Positions 1-9,848 of a stretch of 64,000 bases of DNA are shown one piece after another. Origin of the DNA: Gammaproteobacteria bacterium (GTDB lineage Bacteria > Pseudomonadota > Gammaproteobacteria > Natronospirales > REEB76); the NCBI GenBank assembly GCA_027315405.1, contig DAHUYB010000093.1, forward strand, positions 29,259 to 93,258, in the 5' to 3' direction. The notes below the pieces were generated by a model. That model was not told where the DNA came from and did no database searches. It saw only the letters and a program-made list of their open reading frames with translations. How positions within the stretch are numbered: position 1 is the stretch's first letter; every line of letters begins with the position of its first letter. The translations under genes were made by a program, and so were the position numbers.

Positions 1-148
1 TCCCAAGGAAGGCGCCGCGCACATTGCCCTGAAGGTCATGCACGAATACGACAGGGATTTTCGCAGCATCGTGGCCTGCTGCTTCGATGCCGAGAACGCG
101 GCGATTTACCGCAAATTGCTTGGTCCAGCGACCAAGGAAGACGATTGA
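1..148 (+). CDS. Macrodomain (ADP-ribose hydrolase family) protein, C-terminal fragment
   Basis: The reading frame is open from the left edge and ends in TGA at 146-148, leaving 48 codons. The residues PKEGAAHIAL, then a beta strand SIVACCFD and a final helix AAIYRKLL, match the last helix-strand-helix of macrodomain proteins of the YmdB/O-acetyl-ADP-ribose deacetylase type, where a F/YPKEEAA motif precedes a CFD strand. These proteins remove ADP-ribose or hydrolyse O-acetyl-ADP-ribose in the cytoplasm. The substrate loops lie outside the window, so the activity cannot be judged. REP sequences follow directly. Confidence 0.7.
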   Translation, partial: PKEGAAHIALKVMHEYDRDFRSIVACCFDAENAAIYRKLLGPATKEDD

Positions 149-150
149 CA

Positions 151-235
151 CGTAGGTTGGGGTGAGTCTGCGAACCCCAACATCTGTGTTTGAATGTAAG
201 CAATGTAGGTTGGGGTGAACGAACTGAACCCCAAC
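151..235 (+). repeat. Two REP-like palindromes (family 1) in direct orientation
   Basis: Two copies (151-181 and 204-235) of a unit starting GTAGGTTGGGGTGA and ending GAACCCCAAC. TTGGGGT at one end pairs with ACCCCAA at the other, so each copy can form a hairpin. Further copies lie at 796-826 (inverted) and 1459-1489. Together they bracket a REP-associated transposase gene, the usual arrangement for RAYT/REP systems. Confidence 0.8.
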
Positions 236-261
236 GGCTAGGAAAAACGGAGCACGCAAGG

Positions 262-792
262 ATGCGATACCGCCGGGCACGGATCAAAGGCGGCACCTAT
301 TTCTTCACCGTCAATCTGGCAGATCGGCGGGCGGCATGGCTGACAAGGTACATCGAGGCATTGTAGGTCTCAATCGAGGTGGTCAGGGATTGCCATCCTT
401 TCGAGATTGATGCGCTGGTGGTCCTGCCGGATCATTTGCACATGGTTTGGACGCTGCCCTCGCAGGATGACGACTATCCAACCCGCTGGATGCTCATAAA
501 AGCCGGTTTCTCCAGAAAAATTCCGGGTGCAGAACAACGCCGCGCCAGCCGCATTCGCAAGGGTGAGCGTGGCATCTGGCAGCGGCGCTATTGGGAACAT
601 CTGATTCGGGATCAACAGGATTATGCCCGCCACGTGGACTACATTCATTACAACCCCGTGAAACACGGCTATGTTTCGCGCCCGGCAGATTGGGCACATT
701 CCAGCATCCACCGTTATATCGAACGAGGCCAGTTGACGGCCGATTGGGGCGCAGGTGTAAACTTCGACGACAGTGGTTTCGGCGAGCCTTAA
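262..792 (+). pseudogene. REP-associated tyrosine transposase (RAYT), interrupted by an in-frame amber codon
   Basis: From ATG 262 the frame reads MRYRRARIKGGTYFFTVNLA, the usual RAYT N-terminus. It then meets TAG at 364-366 after 34 codons. The same frame continues without a shift through HPFEIDALVVLPDHLHMVWTLP (HUH metal motif HLH) and DYIHYNPVKHG, which carries the expected catalytic tyrosine region, to the stop at 790-792. With the amber codon ignored the protein would be about 176 residues, normal for the Y1 transposase family that nicks and moves REP hairpins. REP copies of one family sit on both sides. A restart at GTG 379 would lack the N-terminal strand. I call it a pseudogene; suppression of the stop or a base error in the sequence is possible. 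Confidence 0.8.
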
Positions 793-795
793 TGA

Positions 796-826
796 CGTTG
801 GGGTTCGCAGACTCACCCAACCTACG
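796..826 (-). repeat. REP-like palindrome (family 1), inverted
   Basis: Reverse complement of the units at 151-235: GTTGGGGTTCGC followed by CTCACCCAACCTACG. It begins 4 bases after the transposase stop codon, so the RAYT relic is bounded by REPs in opposite orientation. Confidence 0.75.
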
Positions 827-910
827 CGGACTGCCGAGTGATCGCATGCAAGCCGGTGTCGGTATATTGAACAACTGCTCTTAAGGAGAAAGCCAGAAGG
901 TGATTGCGCG

Positions 911-1372
911 ATGAACGCTAATATTAGTTTGTTGATAATTACCGTATGTGGCGTAATTTTTACAGGTTTTCTAACCGGGTGCACTTCGCAGGTGTACAAG
1001 CCATTCTATTCTGGCAAGATTATCGCCTTATCTTCCAAAGAATTGGATCAATATTGGACGCTTGACAATAAAGCTGGCAACTCGAATGCCATCGGCTGCT
1101 TTAAGGTTAAAATAACAATTGACTCGAATGGTAGGATTGTCGACCCTGCGTTTGTCAAAATGATCGGGCCTTCGTCCCCTCGGTCCTGGTTATTGGACTT
1201 TCTATCCGAACAGCAATTTACGCCAACATCCACAAACCCGAATCGCATACCAGTGCGTACCACAAAAGAATGGGCGTTAGTATCTGGAGAGATGGATACT
1301 CAACAGCACGCAATTGGAGCACTAACTAGTGCAAGCCGCTGTTTCGACGCACTTACTAAGAGCAACAATTAG
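911..1372 (+). CDS. Small orphan lipoprotein, TonB-C-like fold possible
   Basis: A 153-residue protein with a hydrophobic N-terminus ending in the lipobox LTGC (Cys at about residue 24), so probably a lipoprotein. The start is ATG 911 with AAGGTGA about 8 bases upstream. The middle, GCFKVKITIDSNGRIVDPAF followed about 30 residues on by QQFTPTSTNPNRIPVRTT, has the strand-helix-strand spacing of the TonB C-terminal domain (a 'K-V-x-I-D-x-x-G-x-V' strand, later 'F-x-P' and 'P-V'). That assignment is inference only. The gene is visibly richer in A+T than its neighbours and lies between REP copies, which suggests acquisition. No close family is recognised. Confidence 0.6.
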   Translation: MNANISLLIITVCGVIFTGFLTGCTSQVYKPFYSGKIIALSSKELDQYWTLDNKAGNSNAIGCFKVKITIDSNGRIVDPAFVKMIGPSSPRSWLLDFLSEQQFTPTSTNPNRIPVRTTKEWALVSGEMDTQQHAIGALTSASRCFDALTKSNN

Positions 1373-1434
1373 GCGCTGTATTCTTAAAGATTGATTCGGC
1401 TGTTTCTAATTATAACTACTGCGTTGGGAGTGCG

Positions 1435-1489
1435 AGTAGGTTGAGGTAAGCGCAGCGCGTAGGTTGGGGTGAGCGCAGCGAACCCCAAC
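1435..1489 (+). repeat. REP-like palindrome (family 1) with a degenerate half copy
   Basis: A full copy at 1459-1489 (GTAGGTTGGGGTGAGC to GAACCCCAAC) is preceded at about 1436-1456 by a decayed half unit, GTAGGTTGAGGTAAGC. It lies just beyond the 3' end of the minus-strand oxidase gene and could act as a terminator for it. Confidence 0.7.
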
Positions 1490-1494
1490 TATAA

Positions 1495-3505
<2,011 letters not shown>

Positions 3506-3880
3506 CTAATCAGCACGAAAAGCATCTTTGATCCAATCGGTCTGGGTTTTTCCATCAGTGTTTTCGCTGACAGCGACCACATCAAAGCGCAGCGGTTGGC
3601 GGCGGTAACGGGCATCCTGCTGCAAAAAGTGCTGGGCCGCATGCCGCAGTTTTTGCTGTTTACGCGCATTCACGGATTCGGCGCCGCCGCCGAACCCGCG
3701 CTCACGGCGAAAGCGCACCTCTACCATCACCAATGTCTCACCGTCGAGCATCACCAGATCTAATTCACCCTGCGGACAGCGGTAATTGCGTACCATCAGC
3801 TGCAAACCCTTGGCGGTAAGTACGGCCAGCGCCAAATCTTCGGCGTGCCGGCCACTGGCGAGATGCGGCGCGGGGTTCAC
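3506..3880 (-). CDS. yraN: YraN family endonuclease-fold protein (UPF0102)
   Basis: I choose GTG 3880, giving 124 residues, because it overlaps the lpoA stop in a GTGA tetrad and matches the family length; an upstream ATG at 3970 would run far into lpoA. The sequence ASGRHAEDLALAVLTAKGL, then RNYRCPQGELDLVMLDGETLVMVEVRFR, contains the family's nuclease-like core: Glu in the first helix, E-L-D, and the V-E-V-(K/R) strand, as in Holliday-junction-resolvase-like folds. The function is unproven in the family. It is translationally coupled to lpoA. Confidence 0.88.
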   Translation of the reverse strand: MNPAPHLASGRHAEDLALAVLTAKGLQLMVRNYRCPQGELDLVMLDGETLVMVEVRFRRERGFGGGAESVNARKQQKLRHAAQHFLQQDARYRRQPLRFDVVAVSENTDGKTQTDWIKDAFRAD

Positions 3881-5787
3881 GGCGCCGGGTAGGCTGCGGC
3901 CGCCACCGGCATGGGTAACAGGGAAGCGGGCGCGAGCACCACCGGCACACCATTCTTGAAGCTGGCCCAATCCAGTTGCCGATGGATGCGGCCAGCGCTG
4001 TCCATCGTGAGCAGTCCCGTCATACCTTGTACCGGGATGCTGAATCCCTTGCCTTTGAAGAGCAATGGCACCAATCGCCAGGCATCAAATCCCAGGGCAT
4101 ACAACCGGCTGTTTTCGGAAAAACTATTGGGCCACAGAGTCGCAACGGTCTTGCGGGTGTCTGCTGCTGCGCCGCTGGTTTCCAGGGTCCAGGGCATGTC
4201 ATCGAACGTGATACCGTCCAAATCCGGATCCGCCGGGTCGCCGGGCTGGTACACCTGAGAGATGGAATACACCGGCACATTGATGGCGTGGTAGAACTGC
4301 AATTGTGGTTGGATCAGTTTGGCATCATTGGCGTGCGCCGCCAGGAATATGAACTGGATATCCTGGCGGCGGCGCGGCTCGAATTGCAAGCGTGTGCCGA
4401 GCAAACCGGCTAGCTGGTTTTCCCGATACTGACTCTGGTCCAGGTTGAGCAAGCGCGTGATGGACACTGAAAAATCGGTGGCGTCCGGCGGATAGGATTG
4501 GGTGCCGAGCAGAATGCCGCCCAATTGTGAGAAGCGCGCGGAAAAAGCATTGAGCACCCGTGAGCCCCAATCGCCTTGCGGTACCAATGCCACGCCGCGA
4601 TTCAATCCTGCTGCGATCAGACGGTCCGCGACCTGCGCCGCTTCATCTTCCGGGGGCAGGCCGAATTGGAACAGCCCCGGGGGTGCGGTTTGACCCGGGT
4701 CGAGGAAGTTGAGGGCCAGCACCGGGACCGGCAATGATCCTAATGCAGCGATGCCGCTGACGGCGTCTTTGATGAGTGGCCCCACTACCATGTCGGCGCC
4801 CGCGGCCATGGCTTGCCGGTAAGCGGTCTGCGCACCGGCGGCGTTGCCACCGGTATCATAAAGCGTAACCATCGGCGCGCTGCCATTGTTGGATAACTGG
4901 AAATAGGCCGTGAACAGTCCATCTCGTATTGCATCGGCGGCGGATTGATAGGGACCCGATAACGGTAACAGCACGGCCACGCGTGCCGGATAGGTCATGA
5001 AGGCTTTTTGTTTGGCGATCAGCTCTGGAACGACATCCTGGTTGGCCGGGTGATTGGGATATTCCATCTGCCAGGCTTGCAGTTGTTTCAGAAGATTTTG
5101 CGGCTGCTGCCAGATGTTGCGGGCAAGATTGCCGAGCAGCAACCAGCCGCGCACTGTTGATGAAATGGTTTTCGGTAATGCCAGGAGATTGATCGCCGTA
5201 CGGCTCTGGGTCACCACCGCCCAGATACGTTGGTGATTGTCGTGGATGGCGGCGCTGTTGTTACCGAGATAGGCTTCACGTTCACTCAGATCTTCCACAG
5301 CCGCCACGGTCTTATTGAGGGCCACGTGCACCTGCGCACGCAGCAGCAGGGTTCGTGCTTTCAACTCATCGGGTAGAGGCGCCAGCGGGAATTTCAAATG
5401 CTTGAGCGCGGCTTGAGGTTGTTGCGCGGCAAAGTCCAGATTTGCCTTTAGTAGTTCAACCCGTGCATTGAGTGCGGGGTATAAATTCTGTTCCTGTACC
5501 TGGCCCAGCAGTTGCCAGGCATTCTGGCTTTGATGGGCCTGCCACCAAGCTTCCGCCGCACTGACCAGGTATTCGTTGCGTTGTTCGCCCTGGGCAGTAG
5601 TCGCCAGAGTTGCATAAATTTGGGCGGCCTCGGCGAATTTACCCTGCTGCTCCAGCAGCATGGCCTGGGCGGCCTTGCCTTGCGGGGTTTGTACTGATGG
5701 GGTAATAGCACAGCCCGTCAACACACCCAGGAGCATAACCATCAGGCAACAGCGTCGGACTGAGATAGGTGCGGAGTTGCCTTGCAT
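3877..5787 (-). CDS. lpoA: Penicillin-binding protein activator LpoA, outer-membrane lipoprotein
   Basis: 636 residues. A signal peptide ends in the lipobox LTGC (Cys26). An N-terminal all-helical TPR-like region (about 35-250) is followed by a periplasmic-binding-protein-like domain beginning ARVAVLLPLSGPYQSAADAI (about 268 on), with MVVGPLIKDAV, and ending near 610. This is the LpoA/YraM architecture: an outer-membrane lipoprotein that reaches through the peptidoglycan to activate PBP1A. It is divergent from rsmI, 80 bases away, as in many gammaproteobacteria. The length is close to enterobacterial LpoA. The tail is Ala/Pro-rich (PVAAAAYPAP). Confidence 0.92.
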   Translation of the reverse strand: MQGNSAPISVRRCCLMVMLLGVLTGCAITPSVQTPQGKAAQAMLLEQQGKFAEAAQIYATLATTAQGEQRNEYLVSAAEAWWQAHQSQNAWQLLGQVQEQNLYPALNARVELLKANLDFAAQQPQAALKHLKFPLAPLPDELKARTLLLRAQVHVALNKTVAAVEDLSEREAYLGNNSAAIHDNHQRIWAVVTQSRTAINLLALPKTISSTVRGWLLLGNLARNIWQQPQNLLKQLQAWQMEYPNHPANQDVVPELIAKQKAFMTYPARVAVLLPLSGPYQSAADAIRDGLFTAYFQLSNNGSAPMVTLYDTGGNAAGAQTAYRQAMAAGADMVVGPLIKDAVSGIAALGSLPVPVLALNFLDPGQTAPPGLFQFGLPPEDEAAQVADRLIAAGLNRGVALVPQGDWGSRVLNAFSARFSQLGGILLGTQSYPPDATDFSVSITRLLNLDQSQYRENQLAGLLGTRLQFEPRRRQDIQFIFLAAHANDAKLIQPQLQFYHAINVPVYSISQVYQPGDPADPDLDGITFDDMPWTLETSGAAADTRKTVATLWPNSFSENSRLYALGFDAWRLVPLLFKGKGFSIPVQGMTGLLTMDSAGRIHRQLDWASFKNGVPVVLAPASLLPMPVAAAAYPAP

Positions 5788-5867
5788 GGGTTTTGGCTTC
5801 CGGTGCAGGATGGGCGGTGCCTAATCATACCTTTACGGGCGGCTCACGGGAAAACCATGGGGGTAGC

Positions 5868-6719
5868 ATGACGGAACGCAACCAGGGGGTGCTGTATGTG
5901 GTGGCCACACCCATCGGAAACCTCGATGATCTTTCACTGCGGGCGCAACGTATTTTGGCTGAGGTCGAACTGATTGCCGCCGAGGACACACGTCATACGG
6001 CCGTGCTACTTAATCACTTTGAGATTCACACGCCGATGACCAAGCTGCATGACCATAATGAGGCGCAACGGACTCCCGCGCTGGTCAAAAAGCTGCTAGC
6101 GGGCGACTCGCTGGCGTTGGTGTCGGATGCCGGCACGCCACTCATCAGTGATCCGGGTTTTAACTTGGTGCGCGCCGCCCGGGCTGCCGGCATCCGTGCG
6201 ATACCCATACCGGGCGCCTGCGCATTGATAGCGGCGTTGTCCGTGAGCGGTCTACCCACGGATCGTTTCGTGTTCGAGGGATTCCTGCCACCGAAAACTG
6301 CGGCCAGGCGTCTCCGGCTTCAGCAATTGCAATCGGAAACCCGCACTCTGGTATTTTACGAGGCAGTGCATCGTCTTACGGAATCCTTGAGCGACATGCT
6401 GCAGGTGTTCGGTAGCGAGCGGCGGGCCGTGATTGCGCGCGAATTGACCAAGCTGCATGAAAGCGTCCGTCAAGACACGCTCGCCGCACTTTTGGCCTGG
6501 GTAGATTCAGACAGTCATATACGGAAAGGTGAAGTAGTGATACTGGTGGCTGGTCTTGCGGCGAAAAGAACTGCTATAGAAACCGACAAAATATTGACGA
6601 TTTTGCTGGAAGAATTGCCAGTTAAACAAGCGGTGGCATTGGCAGCCAGGCTGACAGGCGGAAAACGCAACACCATTTATCAGCGCGCTTTGGAAATCGG
6701 TAAATTATCAAACATTTGA
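5868..6719 (+). CDS. rsmI: 16S rRNA (cytidine-1402 2'-O)-methyltransferase RsmI
   Basis: 283 residues from ATG 5868, chosen because the protein then begins MTERNQGVLYVVATPIGNL as in the family and a GGGGG tract lies 5-10 bases upstream; the longer open frame from 5769 would overlap lpoA. VATPIGNLDDLSLRA (tetrapyrrole-methylase fold), AAEDTRHT, LVSDAGTPLISDPG and IPGACALIAALSVSGLPTDRF are all present. The enzyme uses S-adenosylmethionine to methylate the ribose of C1402 in the 30S decoding site. Its stop lies 9 bases from the stop of the next, convergent gene. Confidence 0.95.
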   Translation: MTERNQGVLYVVATPIGNLDDLSLRAQRILAEVELIAAEDTRHTAVLLNHFEIHTPMTKLHDHNEAQRTPALVKKLLAGDSLALVSDAGTPLISDPGFNLVRAARAAGIRAIPIPGACALIAALSVSGLPTDRFVFEGFLPPKTAARRLRLQQLQSETRTLVFYEAVHRLTESLSDMLQVFGSERRAVIARELTKLHESVRQDTLAALLAWVDSDSHIRKGEVVILVAGLAAKRTAIETDKILTILLEELPVKQAVALAARLTGGKRNTIYQRALEIGKLSNI

Positions 6720-6728
6720 TTTCAGGAT

Positions 6729-7427
6729 TTAAACACCGCGCCCATAAAGAAAGAACTCTGCATCCGAACCGTCCTTATATTGCGACAGCGGGCAGCGACT
6801 GGGCACCCATTCCAGCAGCGCCCAAGCCGGGAAGGATTTTGCCACTTCACGACTGAACTGACGATGCCGCACATGGGGCAGTGTGCTCATGGGGCGGGAG
6901 TCTTGATTAGTCGAGTAGATGAGTACGAAGCGCTCAGCGGCGCCAAAGAGGTTGCGCAGATATTGCACAAATACGGTGTCTTCAACAAGGTGGAAGATCA
7001 CATCGAGTGACATGGACATTTCCGCCCGGATACCGAGCGCAGGATCCAGATCCCGTTGTGCGTCATATATCGCGAAACGCCTGCGGTTATCGTCGTTGAA
7101 TCTCTGCCGGCAACGGGCTACCGCCGTGGCGGATACATCCAGTCCGAGATAATCCACATGCTTGTTCAGCAGGCTTAATTGATTGCCATCTCCACACCCG
7201 AATTCCACCACTGAACGGATAGCGTGCCGGTGGATGAACCCGTTGATGATCTCCGCCTTGAATTCCGCCAGTTTGCCATAGGAGCCGCCGCCCGAGTTAC
7301 CGCCGTGGGCGTAGCGTTTTTCCCAGTAATCCGTTGAGCTGTTGAAGCTGAAGGTATTGATGAAGGCATAAATCTTGCCCATGAGTCGGCGGAAGAATCC
7401 GGGATGCTGGACGTGCGAATTTTGCAT
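6729..7427 (-). CDS. Class I SAM-dependent methyltransferase
   Basis: 232 residues. The Rossmann motif I is VVEFGCGDGNQLSLL (about residues 72-86), followed by YLGLDVSATAVARCR (motif II, acidic D) and AEMSMSLDVIFHLVED (motif IV-like). The N-terminus FFRRLMGKIYAFINTFSF NSSTDYWEKRYA is found in small-molecule or sugar methyltransferases of surface-polysaccharide type, but the substrate is not identifiable. It is a lone gene, convergent with rsmI and facing away from rnpB. The start ATG 7427 has no strong ribosome-binding site. Confidence 0.75.
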   Translation of the reverse strand: MQNSHVQHPGFFRRLMGKIYAFINTFSFNSSTDYWEKRYAHGGNSGGGSYGKLAEFKAEIINGFIHRHAIRSVVEFGCGDGNQLSLLNKHVDYLGLDVSATAVARCRQRFNDDNRRRFAIYDAQRDLDPALGIRAEMSMSLDVIFHLVEDTVFVQYLRNLFGAAERFVLIYSTNQDSRPMSTLPHVRHRQFSREVAKSFPAWALLEWVPSRCPLSQYKDGSDAEFFLYGRGV

Positions 7428-7520
7428 GGTTATGAAGGGTGCTTGATGAAAGCTGCGCGCAGTATGCCTGTATCCGTGGGTGGCCTGCTACTTTGGTGCA
7501 GCGATATCGGTTCACGGGTG

Positions 7521-7549
7521 TTGTTTAACGCTACGACATTGCGTATCGT
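7521..7549 (+). promoter_or_regulatory. Sigma-70-type promoter of rnpB
   Basis: TTGTTT (7521-7526), a 17-base spacer and TATCGT (7544-7549) place transcription start near 7556, exactly where the P1 helix of RNase P RNA begins. Confidence 0.6.
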
Positions 7550-7555
7550 TTGTGC

Positions 7556-7914
7556 TGGAGTCGGCCGGGCGGTCGCTGCGTTCGCGCAGAGGAAAGTCCG
7601 GGCTCCACAGGACAAGGTGCCAGGTAACGCCTGGGGGGCGCGAGCCCACGGACAGTGCCACAGAAAACATACCGCCGATGGCCTTCGGGCTCAGGTAAGG
7701 GTGAAAAGGTGCGGTAAGAGCGCACCGCGCGACGGGTAACCGGCCGCGGCACGGAAAACCCCACCCGGAGCAAGACCAAATAGGGGAGCAGTGGGTTTGG
7801 TCCCACACATGTGGTCCGCATGGCTTCCGGGTAGGTCGCTTGAGGTGCGCGGTGACACGCATCCTAGATGAATGGCTGTCCCTTGACAGAACCCGGCTTA
7901 CAGGCCGACTCCTT
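7556..7914 (+). ncRNA. rnpB: RNase P RNA (type A)
   Basis: The catalytic RNA that trims the 5' leaders of tRNA precursors. Invariant blocks are present in order: GAGGAAAGTCCGGGCTCC, GTGCCAGGTAACGCCTGG, ACCGCCGATGGCC, AGGTAAGGGTGAAA, GGTGCGGTAAGAGCGCACCG, GGAGCAAGACCAAATAGGG, CCTAGATGAATG and GACAGAACCCGGCTTA. The ends pair perfectly as helix P1: GAGTCGGCC (7558-7566) with GGCCGACTC (7903-7911). The length of about 359 nt is normal for type A. The order rnpB then mraZ is known in several gammaproteobacteria. No strong T-tract terminator follows; AAGGCA/TGCCTT at 7983-8004 is a weak candidate. Confidence 0.97.
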
Positions 7915-8100
7915 ATCATTCATTCCCACAGAGCTGCCATAACTTTTCTCCCAGGTTGAAGTACCCTATAGGTATAAGAGTTAAGGCACTCTCTAAGATG
8001 CCTTTCCAAGCTATTGATATGTCATTATTTATTTTTTAGAAATCTTGTCTGGCTTTTTTATCTAAGTCCCTGTCTCACAAGCATTTTTTATGATTTGCCC

Positions 8101-8129
8101 TTGACGGAGTGCAAACGGCTTCCTATAGT
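8101..8129 (+). promoter_or_regulatory. Pmra: sigma-70 promoter of the dcw operon
   Basis: TTGACG (8101-8106), a 17-base spacer and TATAGT (8124-8129) form a near-consensus promoter with transcription start near 8136. The 180 bases upstream (7915-8100) hold no gene and are strikingly A+T-rich, which could serve as an UP element. Confidence 0.8.
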
Positions 8130-8136
8130 GTGCGTA

Positions 8137-8162
8137 GTGGGAAAAAGTGGAATGAAATGGGA
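8137..8162 (+). promoter_or_regulatory. MraZ-binding box (three GTGGG-type repeats)
   Basis: Three hexamers on a 10-base period, GTGGGA (8137), GTGGAA (8147) and ATGGGA (8157), begin at the expected transcription start. In E. coli MraZ represses its own operon by binding TGGGN repeats with 5-base spacers in the 5' leader. The layout here is the same, with a weakened middle repeat. Confidence 0.8.
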
Positions 8163-8185
8163 TATACCGGCAGCGGGGTGGGTCT

Positions 8186-8641
8186 TTGTTCCGTGGCGTA
8201 AATAACCTGACGCTGGATGCCAAAGGGCGGCTGGCTGTCCCAGCGCGTTACCGCGAGCATCTGACGGAACTTTGTAATGGCCAGATCGTGGTCACGATTG
8301 ACCGCGGTTATTACCTGCTCATTTATCCCCTGCCTACTTGGGAAGAGATCGAACACAAGCTTGTGAACTTGCCCAGCCTGCATCCGCAGGTGCGCGAATT
8401 GCAGCGGCTGCTGGTCGGCCACGCCTCCGAGGTCAACATGGATAGTCATGGCCGGGTGCTGTTGCCGCCGGAACTCCGCGAGTTTGCCCGGCTGGAGCGC
8501 GACGTGGTGTTGCTCGGCCTCATGAACAAATTCGAGTTGTGGGACAAGGCTACGTGGGATGCCCGGCGTGAGCATAGCCTCGCGGGAGACCACGGTGCCG
8601 GTGGCGGTTTGCCGGAGGAGCTGTCCAGGCTTTCATTGTGA
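8186..8641 (+). CDS. mraZ: Transcriptional regulator MraZ
   Basis: 151 residues from TTG 8186, required because the family begins MFRGVN and no ATG fits. Two AbrB-like half domains each carry the DxxGR signature: LDAKGRLAVPARYR (about 10-23) and MDSHGRVLLPPELR (about 85-98). MraZ forms a ring that binds the repeats upstream of its own gene and represses the division/cell wall operon. The stop overlaps the rsmH start in GTGA. Confidence 0.95.
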   Translation: MFRGVNNLTLDAKGRLAVPARYREHLTELCNGQIVVTIDRGYYLLIYPLPTWEEIEHKLVNLPSLHPQVRELQRLLVGHASEVNMDSHGRVLLPPELREFARLERDVVLLGLMNKFELWDKATWDARREHSLAGDHGAGGGLPEELSRLSL

Positions 8642-9582
8642 GCGACATGCTTGCCGGGAATAACCATCGGCCGGTGTTGTTGCAGGCAGCGCTGCAAGGA
8701 CTTGCGGTACGGCCCGGGGGTGTGTACGTGGACGGCACCTACGGGCGCGGTGGGCACAGTCGCGAAATTCTCGCGCGGCTCGGGCCGACAGGGCGATTGA
8801 TCGCCATTGATCGCGATCCGGAAGCGGTAACGGCCGCCCAGGTCGAATGGATGGATGATCGGCGGTTTGCAATATATAGAGGTGCGTTTTCCATGCTGGA
8901 ACGGATTGCGCAGCAAACAGATATGGCGGGACGAGTGAACGGCGTGCTGCTGGATCTGGGCGTGTCATCCACGCAACTCGATGATCCGCGGCGTGGTTTC
9001 AGCTTTCTCCACAATGGTCCCCTTGACATGCGCATGGATCCGGATACCGGCGAGAGCCTTGCCGAATGGCTTAACCGTGCCGCTGAAAATGAAATCGCAG
9101 ATGCCATTTATCAATTTGGGGAAGAACGTTTTGCCAAACGTATCGCCCGCGCCATAGTTGCAGCCCGCGCTACGGCGCTGATTACCACTACCGTGCGGCT
9201 TGCGACCATCGTGAGCGCCGCCATCCCGACCCGTGAGCGCAACCGGCATCCGGCCACGCGCACGTTCCAGGCCTTGCGCATCTTCATCAATCGCGAGCTG
9301 GATGAACTCAGTGCGTGTCTCGATCAATGCCTGCGGATACTGACGCCGGGAGGGCGCCTTGCGGTCATCAGTTTCCATTCCCTCGAAGACCGCCTGGTGA
9401 AACGTTTTATTCGGACACATTCCCGGGAAGCACCGCCGGACCCGCGGGCACCCTGGCTGCGGTCAACAACGGTTCCCCTGTTGCGGGCCATAGGTAAGGC
9501 AGTCCATCCGGGTGCCGCAGAAATCGCTGCCAACGCACGCGCGCGCAGTGCGGTACTACGGGTCGCGGAGCGCCTGACGTGA
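8638..9582 (+). CDS. rsmH: 16S rRNA (cytosine-1402 N4)-methyltransferase RsmH
   Basis: 314 residues. The GTG start at 8638 overlaps the mraZ stop; ATG 8647 is a possible internal start. YVDGTYGRGGHSREIL (about 30-45) is SAM motif I, and GVLLDLGVSSTQLDDPRRGFSF and LAVISFHSLEDRLVKRF are family signatures. The enzyme methylates N4 of C1402 in 16S rRNA, the base whose ribose RsmI modifies, so both enzymes for m4Cm1402 are in this window. Confidence 0.96.
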   Translation: MSDMLAGNNHRPVLLQAALQGLAVRPGGVYVDGTYGRGGHSREILARLGPTGRLIAIDRDPEAVTAAQVEWMDDRRFAIYRGAFSMLERIAQQTDMAGRVNGVLLDLGVSSTQLDDPRRGFSFLHNGPLDMRMDPDTGESLAEWLNRAAENEIADAIYQFGEERFAKRIARAIVAARATALITTTVRLATIVSAAIPTRERNRHPATRTFQALRIFINRELDELSACLDQCLRILTPGGRLAVISFHSLEDRLVKRFIRTHSREAPPDPRAPWLRSTTVPLLRAIGKAVHPGAAEIAANARARSAVLRVAERLT

Positions 9583-9848
9583 AGCTCACCCGTACCGTGG
9601 TGGCATTGCTGATCGCGGCGGTTTTTCTGAGCGCGCTCGCGGTCATAGACGCGCGCCACGAAAACCGTTTGCTGTTCGCGCAGTTGCAACAACTGCGCCA
9701 GCAGCGTGACCAGATCAACATCGAATGGGGGCAATTGTTGCTGGAACAGAGCACTTGGTCCACCCATGCGCGCATCGAACAGATGGCGACCCAGAAGCTG
9801 GATATGGAAATGCCAATGCATCCCGAGATCGTGGTGGTGTATCCATGA
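9579..9848 (+). CDS. ftsL: Cell division protein FtsL
   Basis: 89 residues: a short cytoplasmic start (MKLTRT), one membrane segment (about 7-24) and a periplasmic heptad region, ENRLLFAQLQQLRQQRDQI, predicted as coiled coil. FtsL joins FtsB and FtsQ and activates FtsWI. Position between rsmH and ftsI and both 4-base overlaps (GTGA at 9579, ATGA at 9845) support the call. Confidence 0.92.
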   Translation: MKLTRTVVALLIAAVFLSALAVIDARHENRLLFAQLQQLRQQRDQINIEWGQLLLEQSTWSTHARIEQMATQKLDMEMPMHPEIVVVYP

